Under the pieces are notes generated by a model. That model was not told where the DNA came from. It searched no databases and saw nothing but the letters and a program-made list of their open reading frames with translations. Below are positions 14,341 to 21,866 of a DNA stretch of 23,306 nt, in pieces. Each line of letters opens with the position of its first letter. The stretch's first letter is position 1. Position numbers and translations under genes: made by a program. The stretch comes from Mobilitalea sp. (GTDB lineage Bacteria; Bacillota_A; Clostridia; Lachnospirales; Lachnospiraceae): positions 1 to 23,306 of the forward strand of contig JARKQP010000644.1 in NCBI GenBank assembly GCA_029974875.1. Reading direction: 5' to 3'.

Positions 14341-15318
14341 TTGCTAAGATATGTAATAAAGAGACTTCTTTATCTGATTCCGGTCATGTTCGGCGTTCTT
14401 GTATTAGTGTTTCTGATGAAACTCGTGATGCCCGGAGACCCGGTAGAGGAGCTGCTTCCCTCATCCGCTACGGAGGAACAGCGCGAGGCCTTGCGGGAAG
14501 AGCTGGGCTTGAATGACCCGGTCATCAAGCAGTTCGGCGACTATGTCTGGGGGATTATAAGCCGGGGTGATCTCGGAACATCATATAAATCCAAGCAGCC
14601 GGTTATGGCAGAATTGTTGCAACGTTTCCCTAAAACCGTGGCAATTGGTGTAATTGGACTTAGCCTCAGCCTGCTTATTGCCCTTCCACTCGGGATTATA
14701 GCAGCGGTCAAGCAGTATTCCTGGGTAGATAGCCTGATCGTATTATTCACGATTGTGGGTGCCAGCCTGCCGAGCTTTTGGCTCGCGCTCATGATGATTA
14801 TGTTTTTCTCGGTCAGGCTGGGCTGGCTTCCGGCCATGTACAACGGCACCTGGGTAAGCTTCATAATGCCAATCATCGCAGTGAGCTTAACTGCAGTTTC
14901 AGCTGCTGTACGGGGAACGAGGACGAATATGCTTGAAATGATCCGGCAGGATTATGTCAGGACCGCCAGAGCAAAGGGGCAGAAGGAATCTGTTGTGATC
15001 GTGAGCCATGCTTTTCGTAACACCTTAGTTCCGGTAATTGCGGGTATAGGAAACGGGCTGGGAATGCTCCTTGGCGGATCACTGATTGTCGAAACAGTAT
15101 TCGCTGTTCCGGGGGTAGGAAAATACGTTACGGATGCCGTTTCGCAACGTAACTATCCGGCGGTCCAGGGGGGCATTGTCATGCTGGCATTTATCTATGC
15201 GGTTATCAATATCGCAGTTGATATATGCTATACCGTGGTTGATCCTCGCCTTAAGACGACATTTATTACTGCAAAAAAGAGGAAAAGGGCCAAGAAGGAG
15301 GTCATGATAAGTGGCTAA
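14341..15318 (+). CDS. Peptide/nickel-type ABC transporter permease, DppB/OppB-like
   Basis: This 325-residue inner-membrane permease has about six helices. The TTG at 14341 is the likely start. GGAGGT (14328-14333) lies seven bases before it, and the protein then begins MLRYVIKRLLYLIPVMFGV, the standard DppB opening. The ATG at 14326 overlaps that ribosome binding site and would add five unneeded residues. Further family marks are VMPGDPVEELLP and DYVRTARAKGQKESVVIVSHAFRNTLVPVI, the cytoplasmic loop that contacts the ATPase. It overlaps the next gene by 8 bp, so the two are translationally coupled. Substrates of this superfamily include peptides, nickel, opines and also oligosaccharides or glycosides. 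The neighbours make the last group plausible here. Confidence 0.92.
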   Translation: MLRYVIKRLLYLIPVMFGVLVLVFLMKLVMPGDPVEELLPSSATEEQREALREELGLNDPVIKQFGDYVWGIISRGDLGTSYKSKQPVMAELLQRFPKTVAIGVIGLSLSLLIALPLGIIAAVKQYSWVDSLIVLFTIVGASLPSFWLALMMIMFFSVRLGWLPAMYNGTWVSFIMPIIAVSLTAVSAAVRGTRTNMLEMIRQDYVRTARAKGQKESVVIVSHAFRNTLVPVIAGIGNGLGMLLGGSLIVETVFAVPGVGKYVTDAVSQRNYPAVQGGIVMLAFIYAVINIAVDICYTVVDPRLKTTFITAKKRKRAKKEVMISG

Positions 15319-16216
15319 GCTAACAACGCCGGCGATGGAACGGCTTTATAAAAAGAAAAAGTATAACACAGCAGGTGTTTCCTCACCGGGAAAAGAGGCT
15401 TGGAAAAGGCTTATAAGGGATAAAGCGGCGGTGGTCGGCTTAGGGATCATCGCAATCCTGTTGCTGATAGGATTATTTGCGCCCCTCATCGCCCCCTACG
15501 GATACCAAGTGCAGGATTATACTGCGATTCTTCAGCCGCCCAGCGCCCAGCATATATTCGGCACGGACGGTACCGGCCGTGATATATTCAGCAGATGTAT
15601 CTACGGTGCGAGATATTCACTGCCCATCGGAATCATGTGTGTTATCGTAGGCCTTTTGGTAGGAGGGATACTCGGCGTGCTGGCAGCATATTTTGGCGGA
15701 ACGACGGATAATGTCATCATGCGCTTTGTTGATATCATTCAGGCGATACCGTCAACGCTGATCTGCATTGCGCTGGTTGCAATTTTAGGAAATGGGGTAA
15801 TTCAGCTGATTATTGCCGTTGCCGCCGGCTCAGTCCAGGGTATGACGAAATCCTGCAGGGCGGCCATATTCATGGTAAAAAGTAACGAGTATGTGGCATC
15901 GTCAAAAGCGATCGGTGTTTCCGATTTTATGATTATGCTAAAGCACCTGGTTCCGAATGCTGTAGGGATCATTGTAATCAATGCGGCGAACTCAGTTTCA
16001 GAGAGCATACTTACGGTATCCGCACTAAGCTATATCGGTATCGGCCTCGTCTCGCCGACACCGGAATGGGGAGCGGTGCTGTCCGAGGGCAAGACATATA
16101 TTGCCGCTGCGCCACACGCGGTTCTTTTTCCGGGACTTGTAATCGCCATAACTGTCCTGGCATTCAACCTGTTCGGCAATGGACTTCGGGATGCGCTTGA
16201 TCCCAGGCTTAAATAA
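15311..16216 (+). CDS. Peptide/nickel-type ABC transporter permease, DppC/OppC-like
   Basis: This 301-residue permease starts at GTG 15311, supported by GGAGGT (15297-15302) eight bases upstream inside the end of the previous gene. It has the short N-terminal cytoplasmic end with a first helix at about residues 42-62, the DppC signature APLIAPYGYQVQDY and HIFGTDGTGRDIFSRCIYGARYSL, then five more helices. The coupling loop reads NEYVASSKAIGVSDFMIMLKHLVPNAVGIIVI. It ends in LFGNGLRDALDPRLK, as expected. It pairs with the upstream permease to form the channel. The ATPase gene follows after 15 bp. Confidence 0.93.
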   Translation: MAKLTTPAMERLYKKKKYNTAGVSSPGKEAWKRLIRDKAAVVGLGIIAILLLIGLFAPLIAPYGYQVQDYTAILQPPSAQHIFGTDGTGRDIFSRCIYGARYSLPIGIMCVIVGLLVGGILGVLAAYFGGTTDNVIMRFVDIIQAIPSTLICIALVAILGNGVIQLIIAVAAGSVQGMTKSCRAAIFMVKSNEYVASSKAIGVSDFMIMLKHLVPNAVGIIVINAANSVSESILTVSALSYIGIGLVSPTPEWGAVLSEGKTYIAAAPHAVLFPGLVIAITVLAFNLFGNGLRDALDPRLK

Positions 16217-16231
16217 GGGGGACTTAAATTA

Positions 16232-17284
16232 ATGAAGACAAAAGAAAGTTTATTGGAGGTTCGCGATTTGGTCGTACATTATGAAACCGATGAGGCAGTT
16301 ACCGAGGCGGTAAATAATGTGTCCTTTGACATCGCGCCGGGAGATATCCTGGGCGTTGTGGGAGAGACCGGTGCGGGGAAAACGACCATTGGCTTATCCA
16401 TAATGGGGCTTTTGCCTAAGCCTCCCGCACATATAATTTCAGGCAGCATCAAGCTGAATGGACAGGAGTTTATTGACAGCCCTCCGGAGCCTAAGAACCT
16501 TCTTGACTTTGTAGGGAGGATAAGACGAAAAAGGTCGGAGGCGCATATAGAGAAGGTGTACCGGACCATACGGGGGAAGAAGATCACGATGATGTTCCAG
16601 GATCCTATGACCGCGTTAAATCCCGTGCATTATGTTGGTGACCAAATTGCCGAAGTAATTAAAATTCACGAGAAGGTGTCCACTGCTGAAGCGCAGAAAC
16701 GGGCCTGTGATATGCTTGAGCTGGTCGGAATACCGGCAGAGCGTTATAAGGAGTACCCGCACCAGTTTTCGGGAGGGATGAAACAGCGCGTCGTAATTGC
16801 GATTGCACTTGCCTGTCGCCCTGATTTAATTATAGCCGATGAACCGACGACTGCCCTTGACGTAACGATTCAGGCGCAGGTTCTCAAAATGATGAAGGAT
16901 CTGCAGGAGAAGCTCGGGACAGCGATGATTTTCATAACCCATGACTTTGGGGTAGTTGCAGAAATATGTACAAAATGTATGGTGGTTTACGCCGGAGAGA
17001 TTGTGGAGAGCGGAACCCTGCCCCATATTTTTGAAAACCCGCAGCATCCCTATACCAAGGGACTCTTTGATTCATTGCCCAACCTGGAGGAAGAGACGGA
17101 CAGGCTGAAGCCCATTCCGGGGCTGATGCCTAACCCGATGGATTTGCCGCCATATTGCAGCTTTTTTGCCAGGTGCGGTGATAAATGCGACGACTGCATG
17201 AAGCAGAATCCTGAGCTGGTTGAGGTCGAGCCGGGGCATTTGGTGCGGTGTATACTTGCGAAGAAAGCTAAGGAGGTGGAGTAG
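16232..17284 (+). CDS. Peptide-type ABC transporter ATPase, DppD/OppD-like
   Basis: This 350-residue cytoplasmic ATPase shows Walker [10 protein letters not shown] (44-52, Lys50), the Q-loop region [12 protein letters not shown], signature FSGGMKQR (Ser180), Walker [13 protein letters not shown] (Asp203, Glu204) and the switch His in FITHDFG. The C-terminal oligopeptide domain carries HPYTKGLF and the cysteine cluster C309, C315, C319 and C322, an arrangement that in this family can bind an iron-sulfur cluster. Residues about 85-110 hold a charged insert ([20 protein letters not shown]), also common in OppD. GGGGGA just before the start gives a moderate ribosome binding site. It forms a heterodimer with the next gene product and drives the two permeases. 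Confidence 0.93.
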   Translation: MKTKESLLEVRDLVVHYETDEAVTEAVNNVSFDIAPGDILGVVGETGAGKTTIGLSIMGLLPKPPAHIISGSIKLNGQEFIDSPPEPKNLLDFVGRIRRKRSEAHIEKVYRTIRGKKITMMFQDPMTALNPVHYVGDQIAEVIKIHEKVSTAEAQKRACDMLELVGIPAERYKEYPHQFSGGMKQRVVIAIALACRPDLIIADEPTTALDVTIQAQVLKMMKDLQEKLGTAMIFITHDFGVVAEICTKCMVVYAGEIVESGTLPHIFENPQHPYTKGLFDSLPNLEEETDRLKPIPGLMPNPMDLPPYCSFFARCGDKCDDCMKQNPELVEVEPGHLVRCILAKKAKEVE

Positions 17285-18241
17285 GTGGCATTGCTAGAGG
17301 TGAAGAATTTAAAAAAGTATTACAATACCCCCGGCGGAATACTCCATGCCGTAGATGACGTTACGATAAGTGTTGGGCAGGGAAAGACCCTGGGTGTTGT
17401 GGGCGAATCCGGGTGTGGGAAATCGACGCTGGGCAAAACACTGATCCGTATGGAGGAGGCTACCTCCGGTGAGGTTTATTTCGATGGTCAGGAGATTACA
17501 AAAACATCATTAAAAAGCTTCAAGCCGATGCGGATGCGGATGCAGATGATATTCCAGGATCCCTATTCCTCCCTTGACCCGAGGATGAGCGTCTCAGCAT
17601 TGATCGCTGAGCCAATCAAAACCTACCGGCTCACAAAATCAAAAAAAGAATTGGACGAAATGGTGCTTCAATTGATGGATACCGTCGGGCTGGCAAAGCG
17701 TCTGGCGAATGTCTATCCCCATGAGCTTGACGGCGGGCGTCGGCAGCGGATTGGCATAGCGAGGGCTCTGTCCCTCAACCCGGATTTTATCGTGTGTGAT
17801 GAGCCGGTCTCTGCCCTTGACGTATCGATACAGGCACAGGTCCTGAACCTGCTTATGGACTTACAGCGTGATAAAGGGCTGACCTACATATTTATAACCC
17901 ATGATATGTCGGTTGTGAAGCACATTTCGGATGAAATATGCGTGATGTACTTAGGACAGGTAGTGGAGTTCTGTGAAACAGGGGAGCTCTTTAAGAATAC
18001 CCTCCACCCGTACTCGAAAGCATTGTTATCTGCGATACCGGTTCCCAGCCTGAGGGACCGGAAAGAGAGGATATTGCTGAAGGGTGAGATAACGAGCCCG
18101 GTAAACCCGGAAAAGTGCTGCCGGTTTGCAAAAAGATGTCCCCATGCCACGCAGCTGTGCAGGGAAAGCGAGCCGCCATTGGCAGAATCCTCGATCAAGG
18201 GGCATTTTGTAAAATGCTTCAGGGCAGAGGAATTAATGTGA
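17285..18241 (+). CDS. Peptide-type ABC transporter ATPase, DppF/OppF-like, with altered signature
   Basis: This 318-residue partner ATPase starts at GTG 17285 immediately after the upstream TAG, with AAGGAGGTGGAG as ribosome binding site in the end of that gene. It shows Walker A GESGCGKST (40-48, Lys46), QMIFQDPYSSLDPR, Walker B FIVCDEPVSALD (Asp172, Glu173) and FITHDMSVV. The signature reads HELDGGRRQRIGIARAL: Asp149 replaces the usual Ser and Arg152 the usual Gln of LSGGQ. The C-terminal domain has HPYSKALL and a Cys cluster (CCRFAKRCPHATQLC). The stop lies in the left arm of a hairpin (18236-18260). Confidence 0.92.
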   Translation: MALLEVKNLKKYYNTPGGILHAVDDVTISVGQGKTLGVVGESGCGKSTLGKTLIRMEEATSGEVYFDGQEITKTSLKSFKPMRMRMQMIFQDPYSSLDPRMSVSALIAEPIKTYRLTKSKKELDEMVLQLMDTVGLAKRLANVYPHELDGGRRQRIGIARALSLNPDFIVCDEPVSALDVSIQAQVLNLLMDLQRDKGLTYIFITHDMSVVKHISDEICVMYLGQVVEFCETGELFKNTLHPYSKALLSAIPVPSLRDRKERILLKGEITSPVNPEKCCRFAKRCPHATQLCRESEPPLAESSIKGHFVKCFRAEELM

Positions 18242-18260
18242 AATGCAGAGCATTTCACAT
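18236..18260 (+). other. Tight hairpin over the DppF-like stop codon
   Basis: ATGTGAAATGC (18236-18246) and GCATTTCACAT (18250-18260) form a perfect 11-bp stem closed by a 3-nt AGA loop. No T tract follows. A second small hairpin, AAATACG (18303-18309) with CGTATTT (18317-18323), sits just before the ribosome binding site of the binding-protein gene. Together they may set different mRNA levels for the membrane complex and the binding protein. Confidence 0.55.
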
Positions 18261-18351
18261 CCGATACCCGTGACCTAAAGGTCAAATGATCGTTACTGTA
18301 AAAAATACGTTAGAAGCGTATTTATATAAAAAATAAGGAGGAATATGAAAA

Positions 18352-20013
18352 ATGAAAAAGAGCAGTATGAAAAAAAGCATTAGCCTGATTCTGGCAACGA
18401 TTATGATAATCGTTTCTCTGGCAGGCTGTGCCAAAACGCCGGCAGACAATGGTGATGATGCCGGATCACCGGGCACAGAAGATACTAGTAAGGAGACTGG
18501 TGGGGATGACCAGTCCACTGACACAGTTGCACCCCCGGCCGGAACCCTCAGTGACGAAGGCATCGTGGTAGCAGTTCCATCGGAGCCAGCCAGCCTTATC
18601 CCTGCCATAGCAGCGCCAAATACGGAGCAGAGCGCGATTATGGAAGCTCTGATGTATGAAACGCTTTTCACATCCGATTATTTGACCCTTGAACCCAATC
18701 CCGGTTCGCTTGTTGAGAAATCCGAGCAGATCGATGACACCCATTTCCGCCTTACCCTTCGCCAGGGAGTAAAATTCCAAAACGGCGATGAGCTGACGAC
18801 GGAGGATGTCCTCTATACCTTCCAGCAAGGGGCAAGCGGAGCTATGAAGGGTGAATATGGGATATATGACGTAGCGAATTTTAAAATTGAGGATGATTAC
18901 AACATCGTCTTTGCAACGGTCCAGCCTTGGGCCCAGGCGCAGGAAAGGCTTGCCTTTGAAATGTACTTCATTGTTAACAAGTCAGTTCTTGAGCAGGCAG
19001 GCGGTGCGGGAACAACACAGCAGTACCTTGAAAGTGCGGGAACAGGAAAATATTCATTCAAGGAGTGGGTTCCGGGAGACCATATCACGATTACGCGTAA
19101 CGATAATTACTGGAATAAAGAGGCCCTTCCATATTATAAGGAGATTAAATTCGTGTTTATTAGCGATGCGACTGCCCGTGGAATGGCTGTGCAAAGCGGC
19201 GATGTTGATATAGCGGTAGGCCTTGATTTGGCAAACTATGGGGTTTACGAGCTGGACAAAAGCATAAAGGCTGTCCGTCTCGAAGATAACCGTACGGCTA
19301 CCCTCTTCTTAAACAGCGGTATGGGCGGGCCCTTAGAGGACGTACGTGTCCGTGAAGCGGTTTACTGGTGTCTTGATAAGGAAGCACTTCGCCAGGTGGG
19401 TATGAGCGGCTTTGGTGAGATCCAGGAGACCATAATTTCAACGGCATCACCCATGTGGGACGGAGTGAAACCGCAGATTTACCAGCCCGACTATGAAAAA
19501 GCGAAGAAGCTCCTGACCGAAGCCGGGTATTCGGATGGAATTACGCTAAAATTCCGCGTCTATGCTGTTACTGCAACCATAAGCATGATCCAGGAGCAGC
19601 TGCGCCAAGGCGGAATCAACGTTAATATAGAGCTTGCAGAAATTCCTGTCCATTTTGCCGCATTGTCCGAGGGTGACTTTGATCTTTGCTATTCGTTGCA
19701 ACAATTTGGCTATTATACGGAGCCTGTCCGCTGTATCGATGGTATTAACTATTCCTACAGTGATGTCAGGGGAGGAACCGGATACAAGAATGAGGAGTTT
19801 TCAAAAATCGCTGACCGCTGTTATTCTGCCATCGATATAAACGAACGTAAAGCGGCTTACGCTGATCTTCAAAAGCATTTCAGGGAGAACTATGTTTCTG
19901 TGGGCCTGTTTTCAAGTAATTATCTCTGCCTCGCAAAGCCGGGAATTGAAGGGATTGGCCTTCGCGGAATGGCAGTAGTTAATTTGGCGAATATCTATTA
20001 CACTGGAGAGTAA
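18352..20013 (+). CDS. Family-5 solute-binding lipoprotein of the peptide-type importer
   Basis: This 553-residue extracellular lipoprotein has a basic signal start (MKKSSMKKS), a hydrophobic core and the lipobox LAGC with lipidated Cys26. An Asp/Gly/Ser/Thr-rich linker of about 40 residues follows. The rest is a family-5 binding domain, with the marks EALMYETLF, LRQGVKFQNGDELTTEDVLYTFQ, GTGKYSFKEWVPGDHITITRNDNYW and YSDGITLKFRVY. AAGGAGG (18335-18341) lies ten bases before ATG 18352. An earlier ATG at 18345 is in a different frame and leads nowhere. It is the last gene of the importer operon, an unusual position since the binding protein often comes first. Substrate unknown. Confidence 0.93.
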   Translation: MKKSSMKKSISLILATIMIIVSLAGCAKTPADNGDDAGSPGTEDTSKETGGDDQSTDTVAPPAGTLSDEGIVVAVPSEPASLIPAIAAPNTEQSAIMEALMYETLFTSDYLTLEPNPGSLVEKSEQIDDTHFRLTLRQGVKFQNGDELTTEDVLYTFQQGASGAMKGEYGIYDVANFKIEDDYNIVFATVQPWAQAQERLAFEMYFIVNKSVLEQAGGAGTTQQYLESAGTGKYSFKEWVPGDHITITRNDNYWNKEALPYYKEIKFVFISDATARGMAVQSGDVDIAVGLDLANYGVYELDKSIKAVRLEDNRTATLFLNSGMGGPLEDVRVREAVYWCLDKEALRQVGMSGFGEIQETIISTASPMWDGVKPQIYQPDYEKAKKLLTEAGYSDGITLKFRVYAVTATISMIQEQLRQGGINVNIELAEIPVHFAALSEGDFDLCYSLQQFGYYTEPVRCIDGINYSYSDVRGGTGYKNEEFSKIADRCYSAIDINERKAAYADLQKHFRENYVSVGLFSSNYLCLAKPGIEGIGLRGMAVVNLANIYYTGE

Positions 20014-20030
20014 TTTAAAACGTGGAGATA

Positions 20031-20062
20031 TTACTGCGGCGGGTGTCCAACCGCCGCAGTAA
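20031..20062 (+). terminator. Strong GC-rich hairpin after the importer operon
   Basis: TTACTGCGGCGG (20031-20042) and CCGCCGCAGTAA (20051-20062) form a perfect 12-bp stem with an 8-nt loop, 17 bases after the binding-protein stop. A T tract is missing (AGAG follows), so it may be a poor terminator by itself, yet its position at the operon end fits that role or 3'-end protection. Confidence 0.55.
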
Positions 20063-20096
20063 AGAGTTAACCGTTTTAACACGGGGCACGGTAAAA

Positions 20097-20186
20097 TTTG
20101 ATTGACAGGGGCGGTGGACAAATCCTAGCCCATGAATCGGGCGTTGGGGCAGGCAATCGTGCCGTATCCAGCGCCCGTCAGTCAAA
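20097..20186 (+). promoter_or_regulatory. Structured leader-like region before the fused deglycosidase gene
   Basis: An outer stem pairs TTTGATTGAC (20097-20106) with GTCAGTCAAA (20177-20186), with one G-U pair. Inside, GGGCGTTGG (20139-20147) pairs with CCAGCGCCC (20168-20176), again with one wobble, closing an inner GGCA/TGCC hairpin. The same GGGC (20139-20142) can instead pair with GCCC at 20128-20131. The structure ends 58 bases before ATG 20245. No known RNA class is recognised. Confidence 0.4.
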
Positions 20187-20244
20187 AAGAAGGCGGCTAT
20201 TAAACGAAATAATATTGATTATAGAAAATGAAAGGTGGTAAGAC

Positions 20245-21654
20245 ATGGAGAACTATATTAAAAGAGGTATTACGCTGTATGGATTGAGGGAACAGGTAAG
20301 AAAAGGCGTGTTTACCTGGGAAGACGCGGTAGCCACTGCGGCATATCAGAAAATTCAGGGCATAGAGTTCCTGGGACAGTTGATATTTCCCGAATGCCCC
20401 GCGATCAATCCCGAAGTGGTGGCATGGTGGAAGGAGCTTATGTGGAAATATGGAACCAAGACGATAGCCCATGACTTTTTTGTGGACAAGACCATGTTCA
20501 AAGGCAGGGAACTCACGTTATGCGAAAGCGTGAATGTACTGAAAAAACATATTCAATTTGCGCATGCCATTGACTGCCCTGTCATACGGATCGGGGGAAC
20601 CTTCCAGCCGGAGCTTTTTAAAGAAGCTGTTCCTATTCTTGAAGAATATGGCATAAAGCTCGGGGTGGAGATACACAATGGTTCGTCGTCGTTTTTGCTG
20701 CCGTCCATTCAAAAAGTGTTGGATATTATCCATCGTGAAAACTCGCCTTATCTTGGCATAGTTCCAGATATGAGCATCTTTGTTTCCCGTTTTGGCGAAG
20801 GCACCTATTTTATCAGGGATGCCAGGAAGGATGGAGTGGATCCGGACTTCATTGAGCTTATGAGAAGCGAATATACAAAGCTGTCCAATCCTGAATATTG
20901 GGAATTTTGCGATAAGATGAACGAGGAGCATACCAATCCGAGGGAACGGGAGCTTATCGCAATGTGCAAGCGTAATGAAAAGCAAGATCCAAGCGTATTG
21001 TTGGAACATATGCCATATATTCACCATATTCACGGAAAGTTCTGGGAAATGGATGAAAACAATGAAGAAACGAGTATTGACTATCCGATTATATTGGAAA
21101 CATTGGTAAAAGGCGGCTATAAAGGCTATATTTCGGCCGAATACGAGGGTCCCGATGTAGAAGATCCTATGGAACCATTTGTAAGGTATAATAAAATGTT
21201 GGATAAATACTTAGGGGAATACCCGAATATGCCGGCGCCTGTATACAAGAGCGTGGGGGATCATGCACAAACATTGTCGTCAAAAGGTTTTAAAAACGTT
21301 TACGATAGCGAAGGAAAATGCATAGGCTTTGAAATCTACGCAACCGCCAGATACTACAGAGGCCTGCCGCTTTGTCTGGTCGAAAACGTGGAGGTGACTG
21401 TGGACGGCGTAAAGTATACCAAAGCTGATATCAGCTTTGATGTGGATGGAACTGTTTTTTCATTTGAGCAGGCGGCTACGGTTCAAGACCATTATTGGAA
21501 TTTTGCAAAGCCTATGACTATAAGGGTGAACAAGGAAGGCGGCCTAAGCGAGGATGTGGCGCACGAAATCGAAGAAATGCATGCATTTAGGACATATTAT
21601 GTGCCATTCAATTTCACAGACCGTGCAAAATTGACCTTGAAATCGATAAAATAA
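20245..21654 (+). CDS. C-glycoside deglycosidase-like protein, alpha-beta fusion
   Basis: This 469-residue protein joins two parts. Residues 1-325 form a sugar phosphate isomerase/epimerase-type TIM barrel of the kind used as the alpha subunit of C-glycoside deglycosidases, with FFVDKTMFKGREL, GVEIHNG (Glu142, His144), VPDMSIF (Asp175), HHIHGKF (His260, His261, His263) and ISAEYEG (Glu299). The likely metal ligands are Glu142, Asp175, one of the His residues, and Glu299. Residues about 340-469 resemble the separate beta subunit (DUF6379), with SKGFKNV, ARYYRGLPLCLVENVEVTVDG and ISFDVDGTVFSFEQ. Known enzymes break the carbon-carbon bond of 3-oxo-C-glycosides such as those derived from puerarin. 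AAAGGTGG (20231-20238) precedes ATG 20245. Activity here is inferred. Confidence 0.75.
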   Translation: MENYIKRGITLYGLREQVRKGVFTWEDAVATAAYQKIQGIEFLGQLIFPECPAINPEVVAWWKELMWKYGTKTIAHDFFVDKTMFKGRELTLCESVNVLKKHIQFAHAIDCPVIRIGGTFQPELFKEAVPILEEYGIKLGVEIHNGSSSFLLPSIQKVLDIIHRENSPYLGIVPDMSIFVSRFGEGTYFIRDARKDGVDPDFIELMRSEYTKLSNPEYWEFCDKMNEEHTNPRERELIAMCKRNEKQDPSVLLEHMPYIHHIHGKFWEMDENNEETSIDYPIILETLVKGGYKGYISAEYEGPDVEDPMEPFVRYNKMLDKYLGEYPNMPAPVYKSVGDHAQTLSSKGFKNVYDSEGKCIGFEIYATARYYRGLPLCLVENVEVTVDGVKYTKADISFDVDGTVFSFEQAATVQDHYWNFAKPMTIRVNKEGGLSEDVAHEIEEMHAFRTYYVPFNFTDRAKLTLKSIK

Positions 21655-21665
21655 TTCGAAACGGG

Positions 21666-21839
21666 ATGAATTTTGAATCATCGATCAACTATAGGAATGT
21701 GATTAAATTATTAGTTGAGAATAACTGGGATGGTTACATTTCTTCCGGGTATGAAGGGCAGAGAGATTACTGCGAAATGGGGTGTGATATTTATGTGGAT
21801 CCGGCTGAACAGGTTGCCGCACATCATAAAGCAATATAA
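21666..21839 (+). pseudogene. Remnant of a second deglycosidase-alpha/isomerase TIM barrel
   Basis: A 57-codon frame (ATG 21666 to TAA 21837-21839) encodes only the last strand and tail of a barrel: INYRNVIKLLVENNWDGYIS, then SGYEGQRDY, then DPAEQVAAHHKAI. This matches the same region of the fused protein upstream (IDYPIILETLVKGGYKGYIS, AEYEG). The Glu of the metal-binding SAEYEG motif is Gly here. It lacks a ribosome binding site and starts 12 bp after the previous stop. It is best read as a decayed fragment of a paralogous gene, left by duplication or replacement. Confidence 0.7.
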
Positions 21840-21866
21840 AGCATTAATTTGTAAGGAGATAAGATG

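Noticed and set aside
14276..14347. TTG-initiated 23-codon frame ending over the DppB-like start
   Set aside because: The ribosome binding site is weak and distant, TTG starts are frequent by chance, and the peptide has no recognisable feature.
14304..14516. Forward 70-codon frame overlapping the start of the DppB-like gene
   Set aside because: It is out of frame with the real permease, covers its first 58 codons and shows no motif or ribosome binding site.
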